The notes below the pieces were generated by a model. It ran no database searches, was not told where the DNA came from, and worked only from the letters and a program-made list of their open reading frames with translations. From Ipomoea triloba (taxonomy: Eukaryota > Streptophyta > Magnoliopsida > Solanales > Convolvulaceae): a stretch of DNA of 64,000 nt. A program made the position numbers and the translations under genes. The stretch covers positions 6,126,711-6,190,710 of the forward strand of contig NC_044930.1 in assembly GCF_003576645.1 (NCBI RefSeq), given 5' to 3'. Shown in pieces: positions 1-12,600 of this stretch (positions are counted from its first letter, which is position 1; each line of letters opens with the position of its first letter).

Positions 1-365
1 TTCCGGTCTTCTTCTTCCCTTCCGGCGGTAGCCGCCTCCGCTTACTTTGCGGGATAGCGGAGGCGGCATCTTGCTCTCTTCCCACCATCTTCCTTTCCTT
101 TCTTCTTCTCCTCCCTTTTTCTTCTTCTTCTTCTTCTTCTCCTTCTTCACCCACCACTGCCACCACCTTCTTCTCCCTTCCTTCCCTCCGACGTTTTTTT
201 TTTTTTTTTTTTTCTCTCTTCCGGCTAGCCGTCCATTTCCACCACCACCGCACCTCTCTTCCCACCACCACGGCGCCTCTTCCACCAACGGCCACCGCAC
301 CGCCATCCCACCGCCGCCACCGTTGTACCTCACCACCACCACCACTGTCGTCTCCTCCCTAGCCA
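1..365. repeat. Polypyrimidine and CTT low-complexity stretch
   Basis: The stretch is dominated by C and T on the plus strand, with CTT runs near 120-145, a T-run near 193-213 and CCACC-type triplets up to 360. The open frame across it exists only because the composition lacks stops, and its translation is Phe/Ser/Pro/His-rich. I see no gene here. It could be a pyrimidine-rich leader of something starting outside the window. Confidence 0.7.
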
Positions 366-366
366 N

Positions 367-424
<58 letters not shown>
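366..424. repeat. (TA)n microsatellite with an ambiguous base
   Basis: An almost perfect TA dinucleotide array follows an N at 366. The N at the edge of a simple repeat points to an unresolved repeat length in the assembly. Confidence 0.95.
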
Positions 425-430
<6 letters not shown>

Positions 431-458
431 ATAGGGGTAGGGTAATAGGTTAATAGCC

Positions 459-1081
459 TTGAGACCTGTGCGTCTCGAGCTCTTAACTTCTTTGTCTTTT
501 ACCCTTTTATTGTCTTCTAATAATTGTTGTTATTTTGTCTCCCTCTGCATTTATTGCAATTGTCTCCTTCTGCATTTATTGCAGTTTATATTTTCCTTCT
601 CGTTATTATACGAGGTTCGTTTTTGGAGTGCTTCAAAGATACATATGGTCATGGCTAGTGTGATACTCATCCTGATCGAAGTAGATGACAATGGAATGTC
701 TCTCATGAACATCAGTTCAATTGGGAGGATACCCACTAATGATCCAGTCAAAAACACAAGGCTGGATACGTACCTTCAGTTGGGGAAAATGTTAATGGGC
801 TTCAGTAAGAAGAAAAAGACTCAGGGGGTTTGCAAGTTGCTCCATCCAAAGGTCAACTTGTACACATTCTGCAAGGCCATCAATCAGTTGACAAAAGTTT
901 TAAGGTCCTATAAGGATCAAAACTCTCTTGTAACACAGTCTGCGAATCTAAGTTTTATTAGCTTAGCTAGAAAATTTAGTTCTATGTCAGATTGTATGGA
1001 ATGGCTTTACATTCCATTGAACCTTGTTGTACTTGTTTTTAATATTTAATGAAGGTTTATTATTATTATCAAAAAAAAAAA
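459..1081 (+). other. Unrecognised open frame ending near an A-run
   Basis: A 196-codon frame runs from 459 to 1049. The first 50 codons are hydrophobic and include a near-duplicate of TCTGCATTTATTGCA at 546-585. The rest has mixed composition with a Lys-rich patch (GFSKKKKTQG). I recognise no family. An A-run of 11 bases begins 22 bases after the stop, as in a polyadenylated or retroposed transcript end. The minus-strand frame at 551-757 overlaps it and looks like a shadow. It could be a gene fragment, a retroposed cDNA or chance. Confidence 0.25.
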
Positions 1082-2348
1082 CTCAATGTCTAATTTTGCA
1101 TATAACGAAACATACACGGAAGTTGCTGTATATAAAATTATAAACAATTCAAATTTCCATTCACTATTGCATAGAAATAAAGAATTCATTCGCTATTATA
1201 AACAAAGTTAACAAACACACAACTCACGATATTCACTATTGCATAGATCAACGCATACAATGAACATTATACAACACACACACCATCAACGCACAAAATG
1301 AAATTTTTGTTGTTCAAAATTTAAGCAAATACGATATATACACATATCAAAATTAAATACTTGAGAGTTTTGAAAAAACATACTTGATTAATGTTGACCT
1401 AGAATGATTAGTGCTTAGGAACGATGTTCTCTGTTAACCGTAGACGAAGGATAATACATGTTATAATTTAGCAAATAGGGTCATACATTAATTTAAGGTT
1501 AAAAAATAGAGCGGTAATTTTGTCTCAAGATTATCTTTTTTTTTTTCTTTTCTTCTTAAAATTCACGGAATTAAAATCCCAAGGGGAGTATGGGATTATA
1601 ATTCCATGAAAATGAGAGAATTGCAATTCCATGGATTTGCAATTCCCTCCAACCAAACAAAGTAATTTAGTTGTCTTCGAAATTAGGTGGAATTAAGTGG
1701 GAATGAAATTGTAATTCCTCCAACCAAGCGTCCCGTAAATTCCCTACTTTCATAGAGGAACAATGGGTTGCAATAGGAGGCTATGGAATGTCAATACAAC
1801 TTTCATTGCGATTGAATTCCCTGCAAGATTAATGTTAAAAATGTCATGCACCGCACCTTAACACAATAATACATATAATTTCTCATTACACGAGGAACCC
1901 TAAATTGAGTTTTCCTCATTTCATGCAATAGGCACTAGAACCACATCATTCTCAACCCAAAATCCTAAATAGAATTACTCACTCATGATCATATGGACCA
2001 ATCTTAAAAATAGGAACGAGTCTACAATCTTTTTTGGAATTAATCTTCAATGAAATACTTGCTAAAATAAGGTAGTACAAGATCAAATATGAAAATCAAA
2101 AGAATATTAACCCTTTGGAATAAATAAAAGTGTCTCTCAACTATAAGATTCGAATCATCCTCCAAAAGATTGAAAATACATATTAAAACGTGCAATAGAG
2201 CAAGCACAGAGGTAACGCCACAAGTGTGTCGTGGCTTGTTTGCAGACACATCATTGCCACGGGTGCGTCGACATTCGTGACCAATGATGACATCACAACT
2301 GGCGTGACGATGCCCATGACCGTGTTGGAAAGATGCCATATCCATGTT
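1082..2348. other. AT-rich intergenic stretch, no gene seen
   Basis: There is no convincing coding frame. Between about 1545 and 1740 several AATTCC/GGAATT words recur in both orientations, including two copies of TCCAACCAA, which suggests a decayed MITE. I could not find matched termini or a target duplication. Confidence 0.6.
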
Positions 2349-2517
2349 TCGCCAACATTAAAGTACTGCTGATTCTGTTACAATGTAGTATCTGTTCATA
2401 ACTACTTTCTCAATCTACTGAAGCACAAAGAGTCAATATCGCCTCCACTAAGACTCAAACCCACCTCCTTTCATATGGGAGTGCAACCGAGTGCTACTAG
2501 ACCACAACGTCTTGGGC
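2349..2517 (-). mobile_element. SINE-like repeat, minus orientation
   Basis: Read on the minus strand, it has an A-box-like GTGGTCTAGTAGCAC and, about 35 bases on, a B-box-like GGGTTTGAGTC, the internal promoter layout of tRNA-derived SINEs. The 3' portion (GATTGAGAAAGTAGTTATGA, then AACAGATACTACATTGTAA) recurs in diverged form at 28246-28381. No clear target duplication was found, so the edges are approximate. Confidence 0.5.
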
Positions 2518-3300
2518 AAAATTGCTTATAATTGTTTTTTTTCCCTTCATTATGTAATTTTTTTCTTTTGAAAACCCTTCATTATGTAATTGATGTAACT
2601 ATGAACAAAAATACCTCAATTAGTCCAAATTTCCCACTTTACAAGCTATAATATGCATCAAATGAAAAAAAAAAGGCAAAATATAGTCAAATACTAAGAG
2701 CATCTACACCAGTAAATTTTTTTAATGGTTTTTGTCAGTGAAAAACTTGTGGTGGAAGAATATAATTGATATGGAGATCAAATTTAGGAGAATTTTTTCT
2801 CATGCTTTTTAATTTTTCAGGAGATGGTAGGAAAGATTAAAAGATAAAAATAAAAATAAGTGTCTAAGTTGCGCATTTGGACGCACTTCACGTCCCAGCT
2901 GAAAACCACTCTGACTTTAAAACAACTTTATTATTATTATTTTTTGGTTGTCAGAATTTATTTTTCTTTTCCTCATATTCTCTTACCTAGTTACACTTAT
3001 AAAAACTGCTAAAAAAAAAAAAAAAAACTCCATTATTAGGAATGATATAACTATGAATTTTACCTACTTTTTACCACAGGTTTAGTGCTAAACGAGGGAA
3101 AAATATAGCCGCCTCGTGTGAGCATCAGCAATGGGGACAAAATGGTCAGTAGGTCTCCAAACTCCGGCCACCCAAGGCCAATATGGTCCATCTCGAAATA
3201 TTGAATTTACAATAAATTTAAAAAAAAGGATAAATATCAAAACGAAGAAGAAGAGAGAAAGTAGGCAAGTACGCAATTAACCTTTATCCATTACGCTGAT
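2518..3300. other. Intergenic stretch upstream of PRT6
   Basis: AT-rich DNA with A- and T-runs and a short TTA repeat near 2930. No gene was seen. The part after about 3280 is probably the PRT6 promoter and 5' leader, since the coding start is at 3621, but no certain TATA box was picked out. Confidence 0.5.
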
Positions 3301-3620
3301 ACGCTCACCAAATTCAGATCGTTCGAGAGAAATTGCTTAAACAGTTAAACCGTCTTATAATACGTATCCAGAATTCTATGGATCGGATGCTCTAGAATCA
3401 CCCGCAACAGCTAGGGTTTCTGATTCCGTGCTTTTTCATTTCGGAGTCGTATGCTACGTGTATATCATCATCACACATATGATTGATAGATAGATACAAT
3501 AATGCATATGGATGCATAGTGGTTATACATAGAGTGACAGTGTGGTTCAAGCTGGGGAGTGGAATCTCCGGAATCAAACTCTGCTGCAATTTCGCCGTTT
3601 GGATTAGGTTGATTTTCCGA

Positions 3621-6600
3621 ATGGATATCGATTCTCCTCCATCGCGGACCCCAGAGCCCAATATCCTCAGTCGACTGTGTATCTGTGAGGTACTGCTTGT
3701 ACTTAATTTTATGTGAAATAATTACAAATTTCGCTCTCGATTGTAGTTTTGGTGAACATCGTGCTTGCAATTGTAGGAAGATTCGTAGATAATTAGTTTT
3801 TGGACATATTCAAAGTTTATGTGATTTGTATTCGTCTTTTCCTAATGGTGCATACTGTTTTGTTTTATAAGGAGAAAATTGGTTTTGAGGCAATTGTTAC
3901 TTGTTAGTTGCTTTATGAACATAGCATTCATTCATTTAACTATTCTAGTTGCATAGTTGTTTGGAGAAGTTTCAATGACTTACGGATTCTCCTGAATTGT
4001 TATCAGAGGCTTGAGATACTTGGAGTCCCTAAGGAGAATTTGGAACAACTTCAGCCTGGACTAGTTGATTATGTAAAGAATAATAAGTCTCAAATTGCTG
4101 AGATTGTCTCAGCTATCTTGCCTACCGATGATGAGGCAGTGAAGGCTGTTAAAGAAGATGCAGCAGAATCTCCAAAGGCCAGTGGTGGCTCAGGTGTCGA
4201 GGATTTATTCCATGAAAGTATGGTTTGGTTACAGTGGCTGATGTTTGATGGTGATCCGTGCACAGCACTGGAGCACCTAGCTAGTTTGAATGTTGGTCAA
4301 CGTGGTGTTTGTGGGGCTGTTTGGGGAAACAATGATATTGCGTATCGGTGCCGGACATGTGAGCATGATCCTACATGTGCAATATGTGTGCCATGCTTCC
4401 AGAATGGTAACCACAAGGACCATGACTATTCTATTATATATACTGGTGGTGGATGCTGTGATTGTGGGGATGTCACTGCATGGAAGCGTGAGGGTTTCTG
4501 TTCCAAGCATAGAGGTGCAGAGCAGATACAACCACTTCCAGATGATTATGCAAACTCTTTGGGACCTGTACTTGATTCATTACTTTCTTGCTGGGGAAAA
4601 AGGCTGCTGTTTGGAGAAACTATTTCTATGTCAAGTCCTGGAGCTGATAATCATGATGTTGAGCTTAAAAATGCAGCAGAAGAGCTGACATCTGTACTGG
4701 TGGAGATGCTCTTGGAATTCTGTAACTCAAGTGAGAGTTTACTTAGTTTTATTTCTGGGAAAGTATTCTCTTCAGCTGGTTTATTAGAAATTCTAGTGAG
4801 AGCGGAGAGGTTTATGGGCGATGAGGATGTTGTCAGGAAGCTACATGAGTTGCTTCTGAAACTGTTGGGTGAACCTCGATTTAAGTACAAATTTGCAAAA
4901 GAATTTCTGAGCTATTATCCCACTGTAGTCAATGAAGCCATAAAAGAGTGTACTGATACAGTTTATAAAAAATATCCGCTGCTCTCTACATTCTCTGTGC
5001 AGATATTTACAGTGCCTACTCTAACCCCGCGTCTTGTTAAAGAAATGGATCTTTTGGCTATGCTGTTAGAATGTTTAGAAGAGATATTTGTTTCTTGTTC
5101 TGGAGAAGACGGTCGATTACAGGTATTGCAATGAGCTTTACGTATCCCCATGAGCAAGATCCATTTGCATAGTATCTATTTGTTCAGTAAAGTAATACCA
5201 TAACTTTTTTTTATTGCTGTTCCTGTTTCATGTATGTCTACACATAATTCTATCATATGCAAGCCTCTTCTGGTAGTTATTCAATGGGTTCTAGCAGGAC
5301 TGATGTTTAGAACTGTAGTTGATCTATTTCGTCCTGTTAATTTTCCTATACTCCTATGATATCGAATGTTTTATTTGACATTGTTTGGTATATTTATAAT
5401 CCCATGTCTTGTATAAAGGAATGATATCTAGCTTCCTTCTTGTTGTGTATGAGGAATGAGGTCCAGTCACTTACACTTGGCATATCTAATAAACCTATGG
5501 TGGCTATGCAGCTAGAAGGCTGATAAGATATTATTGAATTTCTAGGGAATAGGTATTAGCAACTTTTAACAGAGAGGGAATAGTATAGGTGCGCTTAATT
5601 TTTCTTTTGTTGTGTACTCAAATGGTGAAACTTATCTTTAGTTACCTCTATACATGATCAAATAGTGATAAACAACAATAAATGCATATAGTTTTATGCC
5701 AAAATTATTCCTCAGTCTCCTTGGCTTTTGAATGATTCCTAAATTGCATTGGAGCCACCTGAACTGGTTTCTATCATTACAGATATTGAATGAGTTTTCC
5801 TTGTTACATCATAGCCTAATGCCCAGCAAGGAATTTAACTTTAGTTGAAGGTTGGTGGGAAAAGTTCCAAGTACCATATATCACTGGTTGAAAATTGTAA
5901 GGACTAATAGAGGGTCCTGTTCATATCCTCACACTGTTTCATCAGTGTCCATGCCATTTGTGTTATGTTATCAATTTATCTTGAATTCACCTTGTATGTA
6001 GACATATGCTTGTATGTGCTTTTATAGATTAAAGTTTGACCTTATCCTTTATTTGCAGGTTGCAAAATGGGAACGTCTGTATGAGACTACTCTTCGTGTG
6101 GTTGAAGATATCCGATTTGTTATGAGTCATTCTGTTGTGCCGAGATATGTGACTCGTGATAGGCGAGATATACTAAGAACATGGATGAAACTGTTGTCTT
6201 TTGTGCAAGGAATGAACCCCCAGAAGAGAGAAATTGGAATTCATGTGGAAGTAGAAAATGAGAATATGCATTTACCCTTTGTGTTGGGTCATTCAATTGC
6301 AAACATTCATTCTCTGTTAGTGGGTGGTGCATTCTCTTCTTGTGATGAGACTGAAGAGGATGATTTGGCCAACTCATGTAAACCAGATTTTGAAGAGCAA
6401 GATAGCCAGAGGCATGCAAAAGTTGGACGGTTATCACAGGAAAGCTCTGTTAGTAGTGTGACAAATAGGGGTTCATTTGATCATATGTCTAAGGCTACTG
6501 AGAATTCTCTATTTCCACCATCTGTCTTATGGTTAGCTTTTGAGTGTTTGAGGGCTATTGAGAATTGGTTGGGAGTAGATGATACATCAGGACCACTACT

Positions 6601-9600
6601 TTACCTCCTATCTCGCAATACTAGCCCTAGCTCTGGCAGTAATCTTTTAGCATTGAGGAAAACACTTTCTAAGTTCAGAAGAGGCAGACATGTTTTTAAG
6701 TTATATGGTGGACCTCTACCTGTTAACAATAAAGTTACAAGTAAACATCCTTCTCGTAGTACTGTTAACTTAGATTCTGCTCAAAATTTGGACCAAGAAA
6801 TTACGGGAACCAGTGGTTCTAATGACAGTATACAGGAAGGAGATTATACCCCTGAATTAGAAGCCCTCCGTGTGCTTAGTTTGTCTGATTGGCGTGATAT
6901 TGCATATACTGTTAGTGTGCAAGATATATCTGTTCACATTCCATTGCATCGACTACTTTCAATTATTTTACAGAGGGCATTAGGTAAATGTTATGGTGAA
7001 AGTGTTGCTTCATCATTGCCCATACATCATGACTTTTTTGGCTATGTTCTGGGAGGCTGTCATCCGCATGGATTCTCTGCTTTTGTTATGGAGCATCCTC
7101 TTCGGATTAGGGTGTTCTGTGCTCAGGTACATGCTGGAATGTGGCGTAAGAATGGTGATGCTGCCATATTATCCTATGAATGGTATCGCTCAGTTCGATG
7201 GTATGTGAGTTCTTTATTTGATACTTAATATGTTTGCATGCATGAAGAATTAGATATAATTTCTTGTGCTCTTTTCACTTGGATTGTTTATATGAGGATT
7301 ACTTACATAGCCTTATTGCTTACCTTGTTTCTGATTTTACAGGTCTGAACAAGGTTTAGAGCTTGATCTCTTTATGCTTCAGTGCTGTGCTGCCCTGGCT
7401 CCCGCTGATCTTTTTGTCAAGAGAGTCTTGGAACGTTTTGAGTTATCAAATTACCTTTTATTAAATTTTGAACAGTCTAGTGAGTACGTAATACATTTCT
7501 TCTCTTCTGTTTCTGAATGGTGACTTTTACTCTTAATTATGCTTTTGTTAATTGTTTTTCCTTAGCCTAGTCTAAGTGTCACGTTCACTTTTCCATCACT
7601 GAAACTTCTCCAGCAATGTAAACCTAAATATATAACTACTTAGCCTGCATCTAAGATGTGTTTCTGTTGGGAGTTTGGTTTTATATAATCTGGTGCATTG
7701 TCTGTAGTGCCATCGTAATATCTGATGTACACTCCTTTCTCTTTGGCAATTATTACATATCTCCAACGAAGTTAGGTCTGTCTCTTAATGTATCCCAGAG
7801 TTGTTTCAGCTTCTACTCTATTTTCCCTCTCAACTTAGTTGCTTTTGATATAAAACTAGTTGAGAACGTGTCTGCAGATGGATAGGTCATATGTGTGCCT
7901 CAATATATCTGATCATCCAGACTGACTGAAATGGAAGTCATGAAGGAATTTGAAAATTTATTGTACAGGTCCACATATGTGATGTATTTCCTAGGTATCT
8001 TGTGTGAATTAGTTTAGAGATGTACCTTCAAGTGTTCAGATTTACATACTTGGTGATACTCTGATGAATCTGTAGTGTATAGGAGAGGCGTGGCAGAGCA
8101 TCAGTGGATTGTTGAAATGAGAATTTCTGAATAAAGTAGGTTTTTATTCAACATGTTGAAAATGTCTAATTGTCTATGTAACTATTAGAAGTGGTGTCAC
8201 GGGGTATTTGTGTGTACATTAGACTAACTGACTAAAGATGCTCTTTGAGCATTTACAGTTCAAATTCTTTACTTCAATGAACAATTAAAAAAGAATAGAA
8301 CTTTCAACTTGAAAATTTTCTTGCAAAAAATAATAATAATAATAATTAATGCTCATGAGCTCATCCCCAGTTTATGTTGGAGTTTGAGCATTTATGCTGA
8401 AAATGTGGGGTAAGTTATATATGTATTTAGATTCTTATGGTCTAAAAGAGCTAGCTGGAGGACAATATGTGGATTTCGTGTTGACACACACACATTATAC
8501 CATTTCTTTAGGTTAATTATTGTTCTTATAGTGGATGTCTTGCTCCTGCTTTGATTCTATATATGCTGTATATTTGAGTCTGTCAAAAACAAATTCCAAA
8601 TTTCATGTTTTGCCTGAATTCCAAGTTTCATGTTTTGCCTGTTCGTTCACAACTAGGACAATCTAGAAGGCATTAGAAGTTCTATTCTTAACCTATGATA
8701 TAGTCATTGCATTTGATCAGGCACCATTAGTCTGCGATGTGGTACAGCATTGGAAAACCAGTTCTACTTCTCATCTACTAACTTCTTTTCATTCATTGTT
8801 ATTGTCGTTGTTGCTACTACTACTACTATTAGTAGGATAATGTTATGAATTTCCTATTGTTTTGATAATAATTTTCAGGTATGAATCAACTTTGGTGCAA
8901 GAAATGCTGACCCTTATTATACAAATAGTGAAAGAACGCCGTTTTTGTGGGCTAACTAGCAGTGAATGTTTGCAAAGAGAATTGTTATATCGGTTATCCA
9001 TTGGAGATGCTACTCGCAGTCAATTGGTAAAGTCTCTTCCTCGTGATCTATCGAAGATTGATAAGCTTCAGGAAGTTTTGGACTCCATAGCTGTGTATTC
9101 CAACCCCTCTGGCACGAATCAGGTTTGGTTCACTATTTGAAGTTTCATTTGATTGGTTGAAATGATAACATAGGTGAAAGAATGGATTGGACCAATTTTC
9201 TCTGTTGCCTTTTCTGTTGCAGGGCATGTATAAATTGCGGAAGCCGTATTGGAAGGAACTTGATTTGTATCATCCTCGTTGGAATTCAAGGGATTTGCAA
9301 GTTGCAGAAGAAAGATATATGCGGTTCTGTAATGTATCTGCTTTAACCACTCAACTACCAAAATGGTCGAAAGTTTATCCACCTCTTGGTGGGATTGCAC
9401 GAGTAGCAACTTGTAGGACGACTCTCCAAATTATCCGCTCTAGTCTAGTTTATGCTCTTTTTCCAAATAAGGCTAATGCTTCACGTGCCCCTTATGATGT
9501 TCTTTTAAATGTGCTGCATTTACTATCACTCGCATTGGACATTTGTTATGTGCAAAAGGGATCTGGTGACCGTTCTTGTTATGAAGGCGATGTGATTCCT

Positions 9601-12600
9601 CTTTTGGCACATGCTATTGAGGAAGTTTCAATTAGTAAATATGGTGACCAGAGTTTGCTGTCTCTTCTTGTTTTGCTGATGAAGAAATACCAGAAAGAGA
9701 ATGATTTCATGGAAATTGGAAACTTTAACCTTTCATCTTTGGTTGAAAGTTTGCTGAAGAAGTTTGCTGAGCTTGAACATGGATGCATGACCAAACTCCA
9801 AAGCCTTGCACCTGAAATGGCCAATCAACTCTTACAGTCTCTTCCCGGGGGTGATGTTAATGGCTCGGGGTCACTTTCAGATAGTGACAAACGCAAGGCT
9901 AAAGCTCGAGAGAGACAAGCTGCAATACTGGTGAGATTTTACGTTATGGAATTAATGACTGAATTTATTTGCTAATGTTGCTAGATGCAAACATGTCTTT
10001 TTGCTTTGTGGGAGCAATACTTTCATTCTTGACTTTTGGTAATTGGACAGTTCTGTTTGTGCTATGCTTCTAGTGACCTTCCGTCTGTTTCTCTATCAGA
10101 AATCAGATATTCTGCTGTCTGCCTTCCGTAGGTGCTTGTCTCCGAACAAGGCTAGTTTACAGGGCAGTAAAATTAATTGAGCAAATGAGACTTCTTGCTT
10201 TTATTAATTGTAATATGTAGGAACCCCAACCTGATATACCTTTATATAAGAAATTTCTCCATTAAAAAGTGAGATTCTTATAGTTGTAAATTTTGACAGG
10301 TGAAAGTGAGTGTGAAACTATTGCCATAGCTTGGTATCTTTGGCTCCAATTTTGTCGTTTTGGCAGTTCAATACTTATTGAGAGCTCTGATCTCATTAAC
10401 TGCTATTCTATTTGGCATACAGGAGAAAATGAGGGCTCAGCAATCAAAGTTTTTGGCAAGCATTGGTTCCACTGAAGATGCTGGAGCTGATGATTCTGAA
10501 TTTGTAAAAGAAGAATGCGATGCTGATGTTGGACATGCTTCTGAAGAAGATACGTCAATAACTTGTTCTCTTTGCCATAATTCAACTTCTAAGAGTCCCT
10601 TATCATACCTAATTCTTCTTCAGGTAGATAACAGTTTGACATTCCTGGTCCCTATCTCATAACTAAATTTGGGTGATCATTTGGATTGTACATAATGCTG
10701 ATTTTTATTTCAATTCTTTAAACCAGAAATCAAGGCTTCTAAGTCTTGTGGACAAAGGGCCTCCTCTATGGGAACAAACTCGCCGCTCAGGGAAAGAGCC
10801 TATGTCCACTGTCACAAAAACAGAAATTGTTTCTTCTCCCAGGAGCAATATCTCAAGCAGTTCAGATGTAGTCTCATCATTTCAGTTAATTCCATTAATT
10901 CAAGATGCAGTCAATGATTTTGCTTCAGAAGGGCAACCTAGAGAAGTAGAAAGGTTTATGGAATTTATCAAGTCCCATTTTCCCTCTGTGAAGAACATTC
11001 AACTTCCTTGCACACCAAACATTGCAGTGGAGAAAATGGAAACTTCTCTCTTCCAGTCATTTGATGAGTACATGTACTCATTGATTCAGGAAAGAATGCA
11101 CCACAATATTTCACGTTTAGAAGTTATATGGAGCAAGAGAAAATCTCCCTCTGAACAGGACAGTGTGGCCTGCAAGGGAAATATTAAATCATTTGTGCTT
11201 GGAAAATACATTGCTGCTCTTGCTAGAGAAACACCAGATAATCCTTCTGGATCAGGAAATGAATACACGTCAGTGTCGGAGCCTAGGAAGCAGGTTACTG
11301 CATATGATGGTTTTGGCCCCTCAGATTGTGATGGGATTTATCTTTCGTCATGTGGGCATGCAGTGCATCAAGGGTGTCTAGATCGCTATTTGCAATCACT
11401 TAAAGAAAGGTAAATTTCCTCATCAAGGAATGCATTGGATTGCTATGGAACTCTATGTTTACCATTTTTTCTCCATCTCCTAAAAATATTTTTTTCACTG
11501 CTATACAGATATACAAGAAGAATTGTTTTTGAAGGTGGTCATATAGTTGATCTGGATCAGGTACAGACTTCTCTTCAGACTGTTACTTTGTTTAAACTTT
11601 AAACTTAATGATGTGAAATTGATTTGACATCCTGTGTGGTATCAGGGAGAGTTCCTCTGTCCTGTTTGTCGTGGGCTTGCAAATTCAGTCCTTCCGAGAC
11701 TGCCCAGAGATGTAAAAATGACACCATCAGTTGAGTTATCCCGCTTTATATTAGATTCCAATGGCTGTTTAGCTTCATCGAATAGAGTAGCAACTTCACT
11801 GCTTGTTAAAGAAGCCCTGTCCCTCCTGCAAAGTGTGGCTGATATTGCTGAGAGTTGTGAGATTCTTAGAGCTCTTCCAATGCAAGAATATGGAAGGTCA
11901 AGATCAAATCTTGAATCTGTTTCCAGTGTACTTGGTGGAATGTACTATCCAGGCAGTGATAAGATTTTGAAATCTGATAGGCTAAGCCCTTCATTAATTT
12001 TGTATGACACACTTAAGTACTCCCTCATGTCAACAGAAGTTGCTTCTCGATCCAGAAAGACTTCATTGGCATCAAACTGCACCCTTGGTTCGCTGTATAA
12101 AGAACTCAAGTCTTCAAATGGTTTAATATTGTCTTTGCTGCTTAGTACTGTAAATAGCACAAGAACAAAGAACTCACTTGATGTCCTTATAAGATTAAGA
12201 GGCATCCAGCTTTTAGCAGTATCTATATGCTCAAGCATTTTTATAGGTGAAAACCCAAGCAATAGATGCAGTGGTATGACTCCTGGTGCTGGTTACTCTT
12301 AATTTTTTTTCAAATTCATCCTGTTGTTTTATGAGCGATTTGCTAAAATAGTTTTGGCTATATGCTTTGCAGGTAACATGCAAGAAATCTTGAAACTTAC
12401 TGATATAGAAGTTCAGTACCCTGATGTGCAGTTTTGGAACCGAGCTTCTGATCCTATTCTTGCCCATGATGCTTTTTCATCGCTAATGTGGATAATTTAT
12501 TGTCTTCCTTGTCCTTTTCTTTCATGCGAGGAGACCTTTTTGTCTCTTGTTCATCTCTTTTATGCCATAACCATAATTCAGGTTTGAAATTTTCATTCAT

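Noticed and set aside
47..445. 132-codon frame at the window start
   Set aside because: Polypyrimidine and TA repeats produce it; it has a TTG start, no domain and a translation of Ser/Phe/Pro/His and Ile-Tyr repeats.
1545..1740. Possible MITE with AATTCC/GGAATT words
   Set aside because: No matching termini or target duplication could be defined.
3398..3770. Minus-strand frames over the PRT6 5' region
   Set aside because: They overlap the PRT6 leader and first exon on the other strand and show no family features.
7658..7885. 75-codon frame in PRT6
   Set aside because: It lies wholly in intron 4 (7484-8878) and has no homology I recognise.
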